Made by a program: the position numbers and the translations under genes | The notes under the pieces: generated by a model | The model's database searches: none | Told to the model about the DNA's origin: nothing | The model's input: only the letters and a program-made list of their open reading frames with translations | Shown: positions 1-12,668 of the stretch, piece after piece | Layout: each line of letters begins with the position of its first letter | How positions within the stretch are numbered: the first letter of the stretch is position 1 | Assembly: GCA_910574455.1 (NCBI GenBank) | Contig: CAJSYZ010000002.1 | Coordinates: 769,671 to 833,670, forward strand | Source of the DNA: Trichaptum fuscoviolaceum | Taxonomy: Eukaryota > Basidiomycota > Agaricomycetes > Hymenochaetales > Trichaptaceae | Direction: 5' to 3' | DNA length: 64,000 nucleotides

Positions 1-2538
1 GCTCCGGCCGCCCCCGCCCCTGGCCATCATCCTGCTCGTCCTTCAGCGCACCAACGACGCCCATGCCCCTCAGACGCACGAGCGCGATCACGAAGCTCAG
101 CGCGCTCGCGCCGAGGCACAGCCACGCCGCAGCCCTGAACCCCGGCATCAGCACCGCCGGGTCCGTCGCCTGTGCGTCCGGCTGCGTCGAGTTTGCGAGG
201 GCATGCGAGGAGACGGAGGAGGCGATGCTGGAGGTGAGAGCGAGACCAATGGACGTGCCGATCTGCACAGCCAGGCCGTCAGTATGAAGTGCAAGTGAGG
301 AGATTAAGGTTGTGAGCGGCTTACCCTGGTAGCTACGTTGAACAGTCCACCTGCTAATGACTGCGAGTCATCGTCGAACGCAGCGCATACATGCAAATTC
401 CCAATCGGATATGCGACGTCCGCGCCGACTGCAGCAGCACAATACAAAGATTAGCAACCGTCCAGAATCTTCCAGTCTGAAGAAAAAAGAAGGCACGTAC
501 CAATGAAAATAGTGATGAGGAAGGACGAAGCCCAGTAAGACGAGTTGATGCCCATGAGTCCGAAGATCAATGGTGCAGCCTGAGCATTTCACCCTAATCA
601 GTACCTATGCACATGGAATGTAACACATGAACTTACGACACTACCGACGAGACCCAGCAAGATGAGGTACTGGCCAGAGAAGCGGCTCATCGCGTACCCC
701 GTCGCAAGGTTGACAATGAAGCCAGCGATAGTCATCGGCACGAAGTACAGCGCCGTATGCATCGGGTCCAGCAGCTTGACCTGCTGGAAGCTACAACACA
801 GTCCATACGACAGTCAGAAGAGTACACGGAGCAATAAGGGCTCTGAATACTGACTAAAGCGTGAGGAAGTAATTCAGGCTGTTGAAGCTGAACCAGGCGA
901 AGAAGATGAGCGCGACGAGGCTGCCCATGCGCGCGCCGGGCTGGTTCCACATGCTGGGCGGCATCAGCACCGACAGCCCGCGCGCCTCCCGCCGCTGCTC
1001 GTACCACACGAACGCGCCCAGCAGCAGCAGCGACACCGAGAACAGCGACGGAATCTGCGGCGTCCGCCACCCATGTCGCGCCGTCGTCGAGTCCCTGCGA
1101 TGTTTGTCAGTTGTTTGTCGCGTCTGCCAGTGTGAAGAAGATCAGGGACTGAAGGAAAATGAGGATTCGCCGATCTGGAGCTGACCCTCAAATGAACTCG
1201 ATCGCCGCCACAGATCGTGCGGGGCGCGAGATCGAGCGCACGTCATTCAAGTCAAAGGGCAAAAAAGGGGGAGGGGGGGGGGGGACATACGCAAGACTAT
1301 ACGTCAGAAGCGCCACGCCCGCCGTACTCAGCAGCGCGCCTCCCCAATCGAGGCCCTTCGTGTACTTCTTCTCCGCCTTCTCCTCGCCGAGCGCGAGCCA
1401 GCCGAGGGCCGTGAAGAGCACGCCAAGGCCCGCCTGGAAGTAGAAGATCGCGCGCCAGGTCGCGCGGCTCTGGGTGAGGATCCCGCCGAGGACGAGCCCG
1501 AGGATGAACCCGATGGGCTGCCCCGCGCCGAGCACGCCGAACGCCTGGTTGCGCCGCGGCCCCGGCGGGAAGTGCGTCGTGAGCAGCCGGATCCCCGCGG
1601 GCGTGTTCGCGGCGGCGCCGAGCCCGAGCAGCGCGACGAAGATGATGAAGGCGGTGTCGTTGGGCGCGAAGGCGGTCGCGATGCTCCTGTTGAAGGGACG
1701 AGGTGTTGAAGGGACGAGGCGTCAGTTAGGCTGGAGAGCTTGCGGAAATGGAAGGTGCGTACCAAATGGCGAACCAGCAGGAGCCGAGGATGAACATAAG
1801 GCGACCGCCGACGATGTCGCCCAAGCGTCCGAAGAACAGCAACAGACAGCCATATGAGAGCCTAGATGAAAGACCAGGACAAAGAGTGAGTCTGCCGTTC
1901 TTTCCAGGGAAAAAAAAGAAAAGAGAAGTTCATGACGTAAACTACAGCGCTTATGCATACATCTCCCGGGAAGCAAGAGACGAGCGCCGGTGCTGCGGAT
2001 GCTACGGCCAACGCCCAGCACACATTTGTCCTTCAACACACCCAACACACCCTTCGCTATAGTAAACCACTCCGTCGAGATGAAATAAAAGCACATACGA
2101 AACCAAATACAAAGAGAACGGGTCCACTCACGCATACGCAGATAGCGGCCACTGCAAGTCCGCCTAATCGCCGAGACGCAGGAGGGATTCAAAAGCTTAG
2201 ATTAGCTCTCCCATGATCCATCCACAAGGACAGAGGCCAATCAGGCACACACACGCACCTCTTTGAAGCGCAGGTCCTTCCCAATCGTCGGCAGCGCGAC
2301 CGTGAGGGCGCCGTTCAGGAAGACCTGCTCGGGGGCCATGGCATAGTGCGGTCGGTGGTGGTGCGCAAATGCAGCGCGGGTTGCCAATTGAGAGGGACGT
2401 ACGCAAAGTGAGCATGAACTTGAGGACAAGGGTTGGGAGAAGGGGATGGAGACGTACATTGAGCGTCGTCACGCCCGAAGTAGCCATGATGATCGACACA
2501 TCCTTGAACGTTGAAGACGACGCGCTGGTAGCCGGCAT
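1..2538 (-). CDS. MFS drug/metabolite transporter, DHA2 (14-TMS) type, 3' end outside window
   Basis: Plasma-membrane proton-antiport efflux permease, by family. The start is ATG at 2538 (MPATSASSSTFKD), and the gene is split by many short introns. Exon 2, near 2257-2323, gives VFLNGALTVALPTIGKDL, the usual DHA2 TM1 region. The next exons give ADLQWPLSAYA and a motif-A-like loop, FGRLGDIVGGR. The 1188-1535 region gives the antiporter motif-C helix (GAGQPIGFILGLVLGG). The 854-1036 region gives further helices, and about 1-285 gives a late helix (QIGTSIGLALTSSIAS) and a hydrophilic tail that runs off the left edge. Substrate is unknown. It is transcribed away from the P450 at 8930 with a 6.3-kb gap between them. 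Intron positions were only partly resolved; family assignment is firm. Confidence 0.88.
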
Positions 2539-5500
2539 CGTGTCTTTCCTTCTTTCCTTCTTTCCTTCTACTTCTCTAGTAGGATCTCTTTTTACTGTAA
2601 ACGACGGTGGGAGGTGCAACGAGGTCGGGGTCGCGCAACGAAGTGGGGAAAATGAGTGTACGTTTCTTTCTTCTGTGCGCGGTGCAGGGGTCACACAGTG
2701 TCGCGACGCGCCGTATAGGAAACGTCGGTGGTACGGTACGGTAAAAGGAATGTCGGATGTCGATTACCTGAGCGAAGTCGTCAGCTACGGGATACGGGAT
2801 ATGCACGAGGGAGGGGGCACGAGGTGAGGGGGGAGGCAGAGGCAGGCAGGCAGGAGTCCGAGTCGAAGAGAGCTACAGAAAGCTTGAAGGGACGAACGAC
2901 TCGAGTATGTTCACGCCTACCGACTGCTTACCCTATACTTCGTTTCCGATCCAACTGGCTTCGTACTCCCAATCCGTTTCCGGTGTCCGGGTCTCTAGTT
3001 TTAAAGACGCTGTGGAGTTGCTTGAAGCGCAGAAAGTTGTGCTCTGCCAGTGCTCTGTTCGCCTCAACCTGTTCAGTGACTAGTTGTCACGTCTGAGTCA
3101 GGCTCTTCCAAGTTATCGTCACTGAAAATCGTACGGTAAACGCTTCGTACACACTTTGTACTCGGACCAAAATGAATAGATTCTGTCCAGTCTCGGTCTC
3201 GGGCGGAGCTCGTCTCTAGTCTCTATAGGTGCGCATACAGAGAGAAGATCAAGAGTGAATAAGCTACATACGACATGATCGTCCCCGAACCTGTCAGAAG
3301 TCAGAGACCCGGGGGGAGGGGGGGGGGGATAAAAAAGGTGAAAAAAAAGGTTCCGATCCGGGGTATTCGGAATTATTATGGAGCATGTCCCTCTCAGCAT
3401 CGCAGCAGTCCCGACCGGGAGTTCCCGGGTAGTATCGCCGAGTATATGCGCTCTAATTGCTGTGGAATGAATGACCGCAACTCAAAGACCGAACTTGAAG
3501 GGTCGATACTACGAGAGTGAGCGAGAGGGACCCTCATTGCATTGACCCGGGTGTGGATATTCTGTATGTGCACTGGCGTATGTAGGATGAACGGGGTGAA
3601 CTGGATAAACATACAGTGTATCAGGCTTAAGATCCGTAGATCATACAATTGTAACGATTTTATGTAAGTAACATATTCAAGCAAAACTGGACACCCAAAA
3701 CAAAAAAAAATAAAAGGGGACCATTGAGATTCGGTTCAGCCATCATGCTTCGGTATGATGGGCTGAGCAGAAATACTGTACAGTACATACAGTAGAATAT
3801 GAAGACTAAAGAATTACTCTGGGCCTGCATTGACTCGGACTCACTCGGAAATACCGTACTCGTACTCAGGCTATGCATTGGATACATATGTATTACATTA
3901 TAGCACCGAGTCCAGGTTGCAGAAGCGATGGTTCGTATATATGTATGTACATACAATTGTATCTCCGGCGCGCACCCATTTGTCTTGCTGCTGCTAAGAC
4001 ATTAGGTGCATAAGGAGAGCGAAGCTGGGATGCATGATGGGGGCATGGAAGGAGAACGAAAGAGACTCGAGACTGGAAGGCAATCGCGACGCGTCGCATC
4101 TGAGGTCCTAAATCACGTCTTACGTCTTACGTCATGAAAACCGTATCAGTGTCACGACCCGGGGTCGCCGTCTTCTCTAGCACTGCCAGTGTACTGTACT
4201 ACGTGCATTGTGCCGTACGTGTCATCTTCAGCTGCACATGTCAGTACACCAACGGTTCCGAAGCAGTCTGCGTCGTCGCAAATCGGGAACTTCCAAAACG
4301 CACGCTGCTCTTCAAAGTTCTGAGTCTCGAGGGCTGGCCGCCGTCTGTGCACGCGCGCGCAATAGAAAACAGTATGTACTGTATACCCGCCGACTAAGAT
4401 CATGGTCCATCGCGAATCGATTCGCGCGATGCCCCGCCGCTATAGCGCTCGCTCGACGTTCCTCGGTTTCTTTCAGCCATGCGGTACGCACTCGCCACGG
4501 ACGGACGGTCGGACGGTCGGACGAGCGAGCGAGCGAAGGGGTGCCAGTCGCGGTCGATCGACCACGGAGGCGAACGAATCACACTCAGGCTGAGCGAAGA
4601 GGCTTTTAGCAGGGGATTAGGCGGTTGATTTAGCCCTCCGTTCACTGGATACAGGACTGGAAGTTGGGATCGGCCCGGATACTAATCCGAGTCGACATGA
4701 GGAGACTTGAGAACTACATACTATGTAGAAAGATGAGCTATTGGGGCAGTGAGTATTCCGGAATGAATGATATGGCATCGAAGTGCTGATGCTAATGCAA
4801 AGTGCAAGCTATTGAGTCGACAGCCGGCCGTCATCCAAGCTGATACGGACAACGACTCAACGATCCAGGATCCGGCGGCCATTCGAGCCTGAGAGTGCCG
4901 GAGAAGCGTCGAAGGGCAGCAATTTAAACGCCACTGGCAGCGAGCGCTCGAGAATTCGAGCGTGCACGGACATTACCGACAAATCTAGTTCTTGTTCAGT
5001 GCCCAAATTCTGGCGCAGTCTGGGATAGGAAGAAAAGAGAAGAGAAGGGATGTATGTAGTCAGGATGGCCGTCACTTGGATGAAGAAGGAAAGAAGCGGC
5101 ACAAATGGCTCGGCCCAACGATCTCAGTCCTGACCACCCTCCGTCTCGACGCTCACTACCCTCAAATCCTAAACTTGAACATTTTAGTGTTACTACATAG
5201 TAGCATGACACTCGCTCGCCTCCGAATTCGCCGCTGACGAGACGCGTTCTGACAGAGTAATACAACGATGTCTTTTGCCTTTGCCTTCGCTCGCAATGCA
5301 GCTGCAGGTCAATGAAAGTGACGATGGCGTGCCGCGCTTTCTATTTCCTGCGTTTCCAAACTCAGATCTAACGAGAGGCACGGATCGACGTGGGGTAAAC
5401 ATGGCCCGGGCGCGGCATCGCAAGGCCCAGGCAGGTACTTATGCAGTCGAACGACAATCAGTTACCACATTCATCCAAATAGGCTCTGGATCGGTCAAGC

Positions 5501-7002
5501 CATGTGGTACGATTGTTTATAATGGAAGCCGATCGCAGTATTTTACCAATATGATCGCTCAACTTGCATCGCCGACACTCGATGCTGCCAGTGTATGATA
5601 TTTGCATTCCCATATCCGGAGACGAATCGGCGCGTGGTGGACATAGAGTGGGAAGCATGTCCACTGGCAGGCTCGACGACAATCCGCTTCTTCCTTGAAG
5701 CCTTGGAAACCTACATCGAGCAACGTGCCCATCGAGTCGTCGGTGTACCGCCGCCGATCGCATTTAGTATTCGAGTGTGCTTTAGCCTTCCGAGTCCTTC
5801 CCGGGTCCTTCCTCAGATCAGATGAAGCTTGGCATTGACTATTAACTCTCGACCGCTGGTGACGTTGTCAGCAGTCGCCACTCCCATATGTTCTAATCAT
5901 GGAGCTCAAAGGTATCCATGTCACTGAATCCGAACCGCAGCTCTTTACCCAGAACGTGCTTCGGCACGATATACCGGCCCAGCACTATGTGGGCAGCGCA
6001 TCGACCGGGGTCGAACGCAGAAGCACCCCTTTTACCGTTCAGTATGCCAGGGTGCCAACTACTCCAACGACAATCAGTTACCACTTCTATTCCGACGCTG
6101 GCTTCGGATCGGAATTGTCCTGGTTTTGTGTACACATCCGAGACGGGGATGCGTATTACGCTGGCAGTATTTAGAGCTACATTACAGCTTCAGGTCACCG
6201 AGGGACCCCCGGACCCGAAAACACACTTGAAGGGGTGCGTCGACTCAGATCATCAGAAGGGGTACGTACGGCCATCTCTTGTCTACCTTTCACCGGCACC
6301 CATTGAGCTTCATCGTCATCGCCATTGACATGCATATGAGCAAACCCACACTCTACAGCTGGAACATGCATAGCAGTGGCCACGTCTTCTCTCCAGAAAT
6401 CGACGCGCCGCAAAGGGAAGAAAAGCGATCCCCGTCGAACGCGCACACGTTTCGCCACCGCTGCGATCGCATCACCAACGGCTAAACCGTTCGCCCCAGC
6501 GCACCCCGTTGTGAGCTTTGTCTCCCTCATGACCTGAACGGGGACCTACGCAGCTGTGTGAATCTACACCTTCACATACTCGTTCGGCGCCCTGCCTCCC
6601 TCGCTGCGTTTGCCCTCGCCTCGAAGGGGCTGCCGAACAGCCGGCGACTCAGAGATCGCTTTCAACCTGTCTATGTTTCAGCCCTCACGATCGTCCTGAC
6701 TCCTCGGAGACCCGGGTTCGGCTTCGTCAAATGTCTTCTATGCCAGTCACAATTTACGGCGGGCGGGCGGGCGGGGATCGCATCGCGTCGCACCTCATTC
6801 TGGTGCTACGATCCCACTTTTTACACGCAAACAAAGGACGGCCTCTTCGGCCGGCCACATCGTCGCGGTCTGTCGTGCGTCGTCGAGTTATATTGCTCAC
6901 ATGACTACATGTTCTAGACTTCAGTTCTCGATCGTGATGTTATTGGACGATCCGGTGCAGGCTAATAAAAAAAAAGACGAAGACGAAGAGCTCGGAAATT
7001 TG

Positions 7003-7146
7003 GGTGACCGTTTTGCTTGAAAGCATTTGTTTCCCGATGGGAACTGCGCCGTCTTCTACCGACCTCGTTTCTTAGGCTGGGCCCATCGGGCAGTCAGCGT
7101 GCGTTGGAGGTGAAGCCATCGAGCACTGGGTGGCAACGTGTACGTC
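7003..7146 (+). repeat. Degenerate repeat copy 1 (pair with 8315-8466)
   Basis: Shares TTTTGCTTGAAAGCATTT, TTCCCGATGG, GCGCCGTCTTCTACCG, CCTCGTTTCTT and GGCAACGTGT blocks, in the same order, with 8315-8466. The copies are diverged by substitutions and small indels. Confidence 0.65.
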
Positions 7147-8314
7147 GAGAATCGAGCGTCACTGGCAATCACATTGCTGAGGTCAAGAGAATCGCCGTAG
7201 TAGCAACATGCCACAGTGCCACTGCCAGTGTGCGCCATGAGTCGGACCCGTGGCCGGGTTGCTTCTGTTCCTATTCGCCCTGCCATCGACAGCGTCACGG
7301 TATGTACGCATTTTCATGAATTGTTACACTTCGCTGACGCATGTCATTGCCAGTGTACATATGTATGCAGCTTCCAGTGCGCATTGTTCGTGTTCGAGCT
7401 TCCGAACTTCGAGCTCATGGGTCATGGTCAACATATCTTTGACAGTATGACGTCATACATTCTAACTTCCAGGGATGCCATTACAGCCTGAGGTTATGGT
7501 CGCCGTCGCAAGAAACGCTCACTCCTTTCTCAGAAGCTTCAACAGTACGGGTCAGGTAGTGACTCTCTGGTCCCCTTTCTCCGCTCTTATGTCACGGTCA
7601 TCGATTCGCGGCGCAAGAATCTGGCTTTCAACCTGTCTCAGAACATATTAACTTAATCGTGCTTCAGCTCTTCAGCTCTTCCCCGCCCTTCACGGCATGC
7701 TGTCCGAGAGCCTGCATCCTCGGAGACTTTGAGAGACCCCAATCTCGGTGTGTCTAGGCTCAGGCGGGCGGGCAGGCGGGCATCGCCGCACTGGCAGTCA
7801 AGAAAGCGAAGAGGAAAATAACTCGGCTTATTGGGCGCTACCACTCAGACTGTACGCTGCCAGTGGCACACTGACACACCGGGCGCCTTCAACTCAACTT
7901 GAAGTCGAGTCGACTCAGGCTATTTTTGACATACACTGGCAAACAGCGATCGGCGTTCTTCGGCCGGCCACTAGCACTTTTGCGTTGCGTTGTCGAGTCC
8001 GAGACGTATGTTGCGCATATGACTTTATGATCGCATCGTATCTCAGCTATTCGCCGTCCACCAGTATGCGAAGGGAAGTTTATTTGGCTTATTGGGTACT
8101 ATGACTGCGCACTGGCATATGTGACCAACTTCTCAACAGAACTTGAAAGAACACCGTTGCAGACGGCTTTCTCGGCTGGCCACATCGTCTTGTCCTGCGT
8201 CTTATGTATGCGCCTTATGCTGCTCATATGACTATATGTTCCCGGTCCTCGATCGTGTCCCCATTTCGCATTGCTCTGCATCAACGGGCGCAGGGGAAAA
8301 AAACTAGGGAATCA

Positions 8315-8466
8315 GGATGGCTGTTTTGCTTGAAAGCATTTTGTTCCCGATGGACTGCGCCGTCTTCTACCGCAGCAGCTGGGCCTCGTTTCTTGGCTTG
8401 GCCATCGGGCAGCGTGCGCTGGCGGTGAATTCATCGAGCATCGAGCTCACTGGGCAGCAACGTGTG
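8315..8466 (+). repeat. Degenerate repeat copy 2 (pair with 7003-7146)
   Basis: Second member of the direct repeat described at 7003-7146, about 1.3 kb downstream. The shared blocks are collinear, indicating an old segmental duplication or two copies of one transposon family. Confidence 0.65.
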
Positions 8467-8842
8467 CGACATGTGTGCGATATTTTTTTAGCACGTTCGA
8501 CGGAGAAGACTTCGTTACACGGAGTTTTTGGCCGATACATTGCGCGAGGCGCGAGGCGTGAGCCGTGAGCCGATGACGAAGGTGTTGACGGCGTTGACGG
8601 TGTCGATCCGGGGCGACACTGCCTGCACCGTGTCAATGAAAGAAGTCAGGCCTCCCAAACGCGCAAAAACACGAAACAAAGTCGCCCGGATGAACTTGGG
8701 GACTTGCCCGTCTTGATTTTTTCATTTTTTTCTTATTCTGCTTGCATGACGCGCGCGCCGGTAGAACCTGAAACAAAGCTTGAGGCTTGAGGTTTGAGCA
8801 GAACAGAACAGAACAGAACAGGGCAGACGGATAATTCCTTGA

Positions 8843-8849
8843 TATAAAA
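8843..8849 (+). promoter_or_regulatory. TATA box of the P450 gene
   Basis: TATAAAA about 85 bp upstream of the P450 start codon at 8930, just downstream of a short CAGAA/GAACA tandem run (8801-8821). The start lies in an ACACAACG-ATG context, acceptable for a fungal initiator. Confidence 0.5.
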
Positions 8850-8929
8850 GCGCTTTATGACAAGTTTTTTTTCAAAGGCTAACTTGAACCTTCCAAGCTG
8901 AAGGCAAAAGTCTTCGACGACACACAACG

Positions 8930-11489
8930 ATGTCCGCGCTGATGAACTCGTCGCCGACGCACCTCCCGCAGGACACGTCGCTCGACCTCCCCACCGGCTC
9001 GCCGTTCGGGGCGTACGGCGGCCACGCGTACGCGTCGAATATCTACCTCTGGGCGGTCGTCACTCTGCTCTGCTCCTTCCTCTACCGCAAGACGTTCACG
9101 AAGGCGGGCGACCCGCTGCGCGACATCCCCGGCCCGTTCCTTGCGCGCTGGACCCCGCTCTGGCTGGCCTACCATGCGCGCCGCGGGAACAGGTTTAGAG
9201 CCGTGCATGCTGCTCACGAGGTTCGTATTGTCTCCTAGCCCCACCCCATCTCCATCTTATCAGCACCGCACCGCACTAACGCTGACCGCAGAAATACGGC
9301 TACTTCGTGCGCATCACGCCCACTCATGTCTCCATCGCGGACCCCGCCGCGATCCACGTCGTGTACGACCAGGGCGCGCGCGCGCTGCCGAAGAGCGACT
9401 TCTACGACACGTTCGTGAGCAAGTCGCCCTCGGTGTTCTCCGCGCGCGACCACACGGTGCACCGCGCGAAGCGCCGCCTCACGTCGCACGCGTTCTCCGT
9501 CAAGTCGCTCTACGCCGTCGCGCCGCTCGTGCACGCGCGCGTCGCGGACTTTGCGCTGCGCGTGGACGAGATGTGTGCTGCTGCGCCGCGTGCGGGTGGG
9601 GAGAGGAAGTGGCTGAACACGATGCAGTGGTTCAACTACCTGACGTTCGACATCATCGCGGACCTGACCTTTGGCGAGCCGCTCGGCATGGTCGAGAAGG
9701 GCTCGGACCGCATGCAGATGGCGCTCCCCGACGGCACCATGTACGACGAGGAGATCATCGAGCTCATAGACTACGTCAGTCTCCTTCCCTTCCTTTTCGT
9801 TCCAAGATATTAATCAAACATACTGACCCTGCCTTGCCTTTAATTTACTCCCCCCCCCATCCTCCCTCTCTTCCCATTTTCGTTATATGCAATTCAAAAA
9901 TACACGCTACCCTCATCTCCAGCGCGAACACGCCGCCGCCGTGCTCGGCACGATGCCGAAGCCGTACCGCCACTTCTTCAACACGCTCCCCGACCCGTTC
10001 TTCATGCGCGCGCGCCGCTCGAACGCGGGCATGCGCGTGCTCGCGCGGCAGTGCGTCGACCGCCGCCTCGCCGCGCCCGCGGGCGCCGTGCGCGACGACA
10101 TCCTCAACAAGCTCATCGAGAGCAAGCTCCGCGAGACGAAGGACGGCGTGCTCACGGAGGAGGACGTCTCAGAGTTGACGTCCGAATCTATCACGCTGCT
10201 GTGAGTATCTGTTTTGTGTCTTGTTTTCCTTTTTTTTCTTTGACTGGGATAGTAGGCACTGTTCTTTTTGCCTTTCTTTTTTTTTCATTTCTTTTATTCG
10301 GATGTTGATTTTGACTTACCCTTCGTCTGTCTCTAGGATCGCGGGCTCGCACAATGCAGCGAGCTCGACGACGGCGATCCTGCACCACCTAAAAACAAAC
10401 ACGCGCGTGTTCGAGAAGCTCAAGGCCGAGCTCGACGACGCACTCGGCGTCGGCACTGTCCCCACGTGGGAGCAGGTCCGCGACTTGCCGTACCTTTATG
10501 CTGTCATCCACGAAGGGTACGTTGACCGATGACCGAGTTCGGATATTTGAGTTTTGAGTTCGAGTGTGTGATTAGAGAGGAGGGCTGATGTTGGTGTATT
10601 CATAGACTGCGCCACCACGGGACGAACGCGATTGGGCTCCCGCGCATCGTGACGGACGACGAGGGGTTCGAGTGCCTCGGGAAGTGGTTCCCGCCTGGTG
10701 TGAGTTTCATTCGTTCTTCCCATCCCACCTGGCCGTCTTCGAGGTCTCGGCCTCAGCCTCTTATACTAATGCAATAAAAAACTTTCCTTCTGATGACCCA
10801 GACGGAGGTGTCCGTACCCTCGTGGACGATGCAGCACAACACAGCGGTGTGGGGCGACCCGTACGTCTTCCGCCCGGAGCGCTGGTTTGAGGACCCGGAG
10901 ATCCGGAAGTACATGATGATCTTCGGTCATGGGACGCGCGTTTGTGTATGTGGCTTTTTATCTCTGTCTCCAACTCTAACTCTAATTCTAACTCTCACTC
11001 TAAATTTAACTTTATTATTCCCTCCCTTCGTTTTTTTTGTGTTGGCCGTGTCGCCAATTCCTTCCTCCCATTCCTTCCTTTCTCTCCCTCTCGCGCGCAT
11101 GGGTCGCGGGGATGCAGCTAGGCAGACAGTAAGTCTTCATCTTTCCCCATCGCGTTCAGCATCATCCAGAGACAGCCCGCTGACTTTCCTGCTATTTTCT
11201 TTCTTATCGTTATCGCTCGCGGCATCATCGCGTCTTTACTCATTGCCCGTCGCGCTCGTTACTCCTCCACCTCGGCGTCGCCATTTTGCTCTTCAATCAC
11301 GCAATCACTCACCGAACCAATGAACCAAAAAAAAAAAGCCTGGTGATCATGGAGATGCAGATGATCCTCGCGACGCTCATCCTGCGGTACGACATCACGC
11401 TGCAGTCCGACGTCCTCGACGCAACGGAGCGCTTCCAGCACGAGCCGCGCCGTATGTTCGTTCACCTCGAGCCGCGGGTGCAGGCCTGA
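8930..11489 (+). CDS. Cytochrome P450, CYP53 (benzoate 4-hydroxylase)-like, 543 aa, 8 exons
   Basis: Haem-thiolate monooxygenase, ER-anchored by an N-terminal helix (about residues 36-54). Exons read in consistent phase: 8930-9220, 9292-9774, 9923-10200, 10337-10516, 10606-10699, 10802-10945, 11118-11128, 11339-11489. Motifs are: Pro-rich hinge DIPGPFLARWTPLW; CYP53-like blocks VRITPTHVSIADP and WFNYLTFDIIADLTFGEP; K-helix EGLR (410-413); FRPERW (465-470); and haem loop FGHGTRVC-LGRH with Cys490, where the LGR part is supplied by an 11-nt exon. Odd point: the I-helix reads AGSHNAASS (353-361) where CYP53 relatives have AGSDTTSNS, so the acid/Thr pair is His356/Asn357. By family, CYP53 enzymes para-hydroxylate benzoate; this paralog's substrate is unknown and its chemistry may differ. 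The last acceptor (poly-A then AG) is weak. Confidence 0.9.
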
Positions 11490-12668
11490 TCCCCCTCCCC
11501 CATCACTCATTCGTGCGGCTCTATTTCGAGTCCAAGTCAGGTCTTGATGGCGTTCGACACTTCAAAAAAAACTCTGAGTCCCTCGTGATAATCGGACACG
11601 CTTGTTTGAGCCGTGCCTGTAAACTACTAGTGCATCGCGCACGGTTTCCCAAAAAAGTCCAGTGTATATCAGCTTGCGCGGTGATTTTGTGGTTTTGTGA
11701 TTTCCTTTTCCCCTTCATTCTTTCCTCTTTTCTCTCTCGGTTGTAACAATAGATGAATATGGACTAGACTATGGTAGAGCTAAATTGAAGAGAGATATTC
11801 TTTCTTTCTTACACGCGGTATGGAAGATGTTCTATCCCACTACACGTAGTATGCTTCAAACACTGTGGCTCGGAGTCGCGGTCGATCTCGGCATCCCGGC
11901 ATCCCGGCATCTAGGTACACTGGCAACGTTGGCCCACAGCCTTGAACGTCGTAGTCGCGTCTATGCCTCGGACGACTTCAAGCCTCAAGACAGTGTGAAC
12001 ACACGAGGAAGATCTGCAGATGTACTTCAGCCCACCCACGGTCACCCACTTCAAGTTATCGTTTCGTGTCTTAATGATCTCAAAGTGGTATTTCCTAGTC
12101 CGTGCCATCCGTAGCTGGAGCCTGCCAGGGCCAGTGGGGGTGATGGACTTGACTTGCTGCCCCCTCGGCCATCGGCAGCTCAAGTCGCTTCAGAGCGAGG
12201 AATCAGGGTTGTTCCAGTAAGTCTCTATTTATTTCACTGTGGCGCTCCGTATTCCTTTGCGGAAGCACTGCACTAGCAATCATTGTATGTAGTGATATCA
12301 ATTCTTTTTGTACTTACAGTATATGCGCGTCTCCCTTTCTACTATGTAGTATATTACTACTAGCGAAAGCTCGCCACACCTAATATACCCTCAGGCTTTC
12401 TCACTCATTACGTTCTTAGATCATACCATTCATAATCTCTTTTAGACTTTCTTTCGACCCTATAGCCTCTAAATTTTGTTTATTCAACCGGTTCGGGTTG
12501 TATATAATGTTTTGTACTTTAAGTGTGCTGTAATGGAACAAATCAAATCAAGTCATCTACTAGCCGGCTCGTTTACATAGCCTTCCAGTAGAGATTGGAG
12601 TCCAGATGGGTCACGGGCCAGATAAACTACCCGCCCTGCCCCGCCGCACCGCGCCAAATGTATCCATG
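11490..12668. other. Intergenic, no gene seen
   Basis: Convergent 3' ends of the P450 (+) and TVP38-like gene (-). It is AT-richer than the neighbouring exons, with a CACTGGCA octamer at 11918 and short tandem CATCCCGG units near 11889-11909. No supported gene. Confidence 0.6.

Larger units (their letters stand above)
2539..8842. repeat. 6.3-kb gene-free stretch with decayed dispersed/tandem repeats
   Basis: No reading frame here has domain content or consistent splicing. The stretch contains related degenerate segments: (i) about 5396-5502 and 6000-6115, sharing CGACAATCAGTTACCAC; (ii) about 6659-6788 and 7620-7788, sharing CTTTCAACCTGTCT, CCTCGGAGAC and a GGCGGGC-rich patch; (iii) about 6841-6946, 7951-8045 and 8161-8255, sharing GGCCAC(A)TCGTC and GCTCATATGACT-like blocks; (iv) about 7003-7146 and 8315-8466, sharing TTTTGCTTGAAAGCATTT and GCGCCGTCTTCTACCG. 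It is also rich in the octamer CACTGGCA/TGCCAGTG (see findings). This is best explained as decayed, partly duplicated transposon debris separating the MFS and P450 promoters. Confidence 0.6.

Noticed and set aside
9141..10178. 345-codon open frame over the P450
   Set aside because: It is an Arg/Ala-rich shadow in another frame of GC-rich exons and runs through two introns; the P450 frame carries all the motifs.
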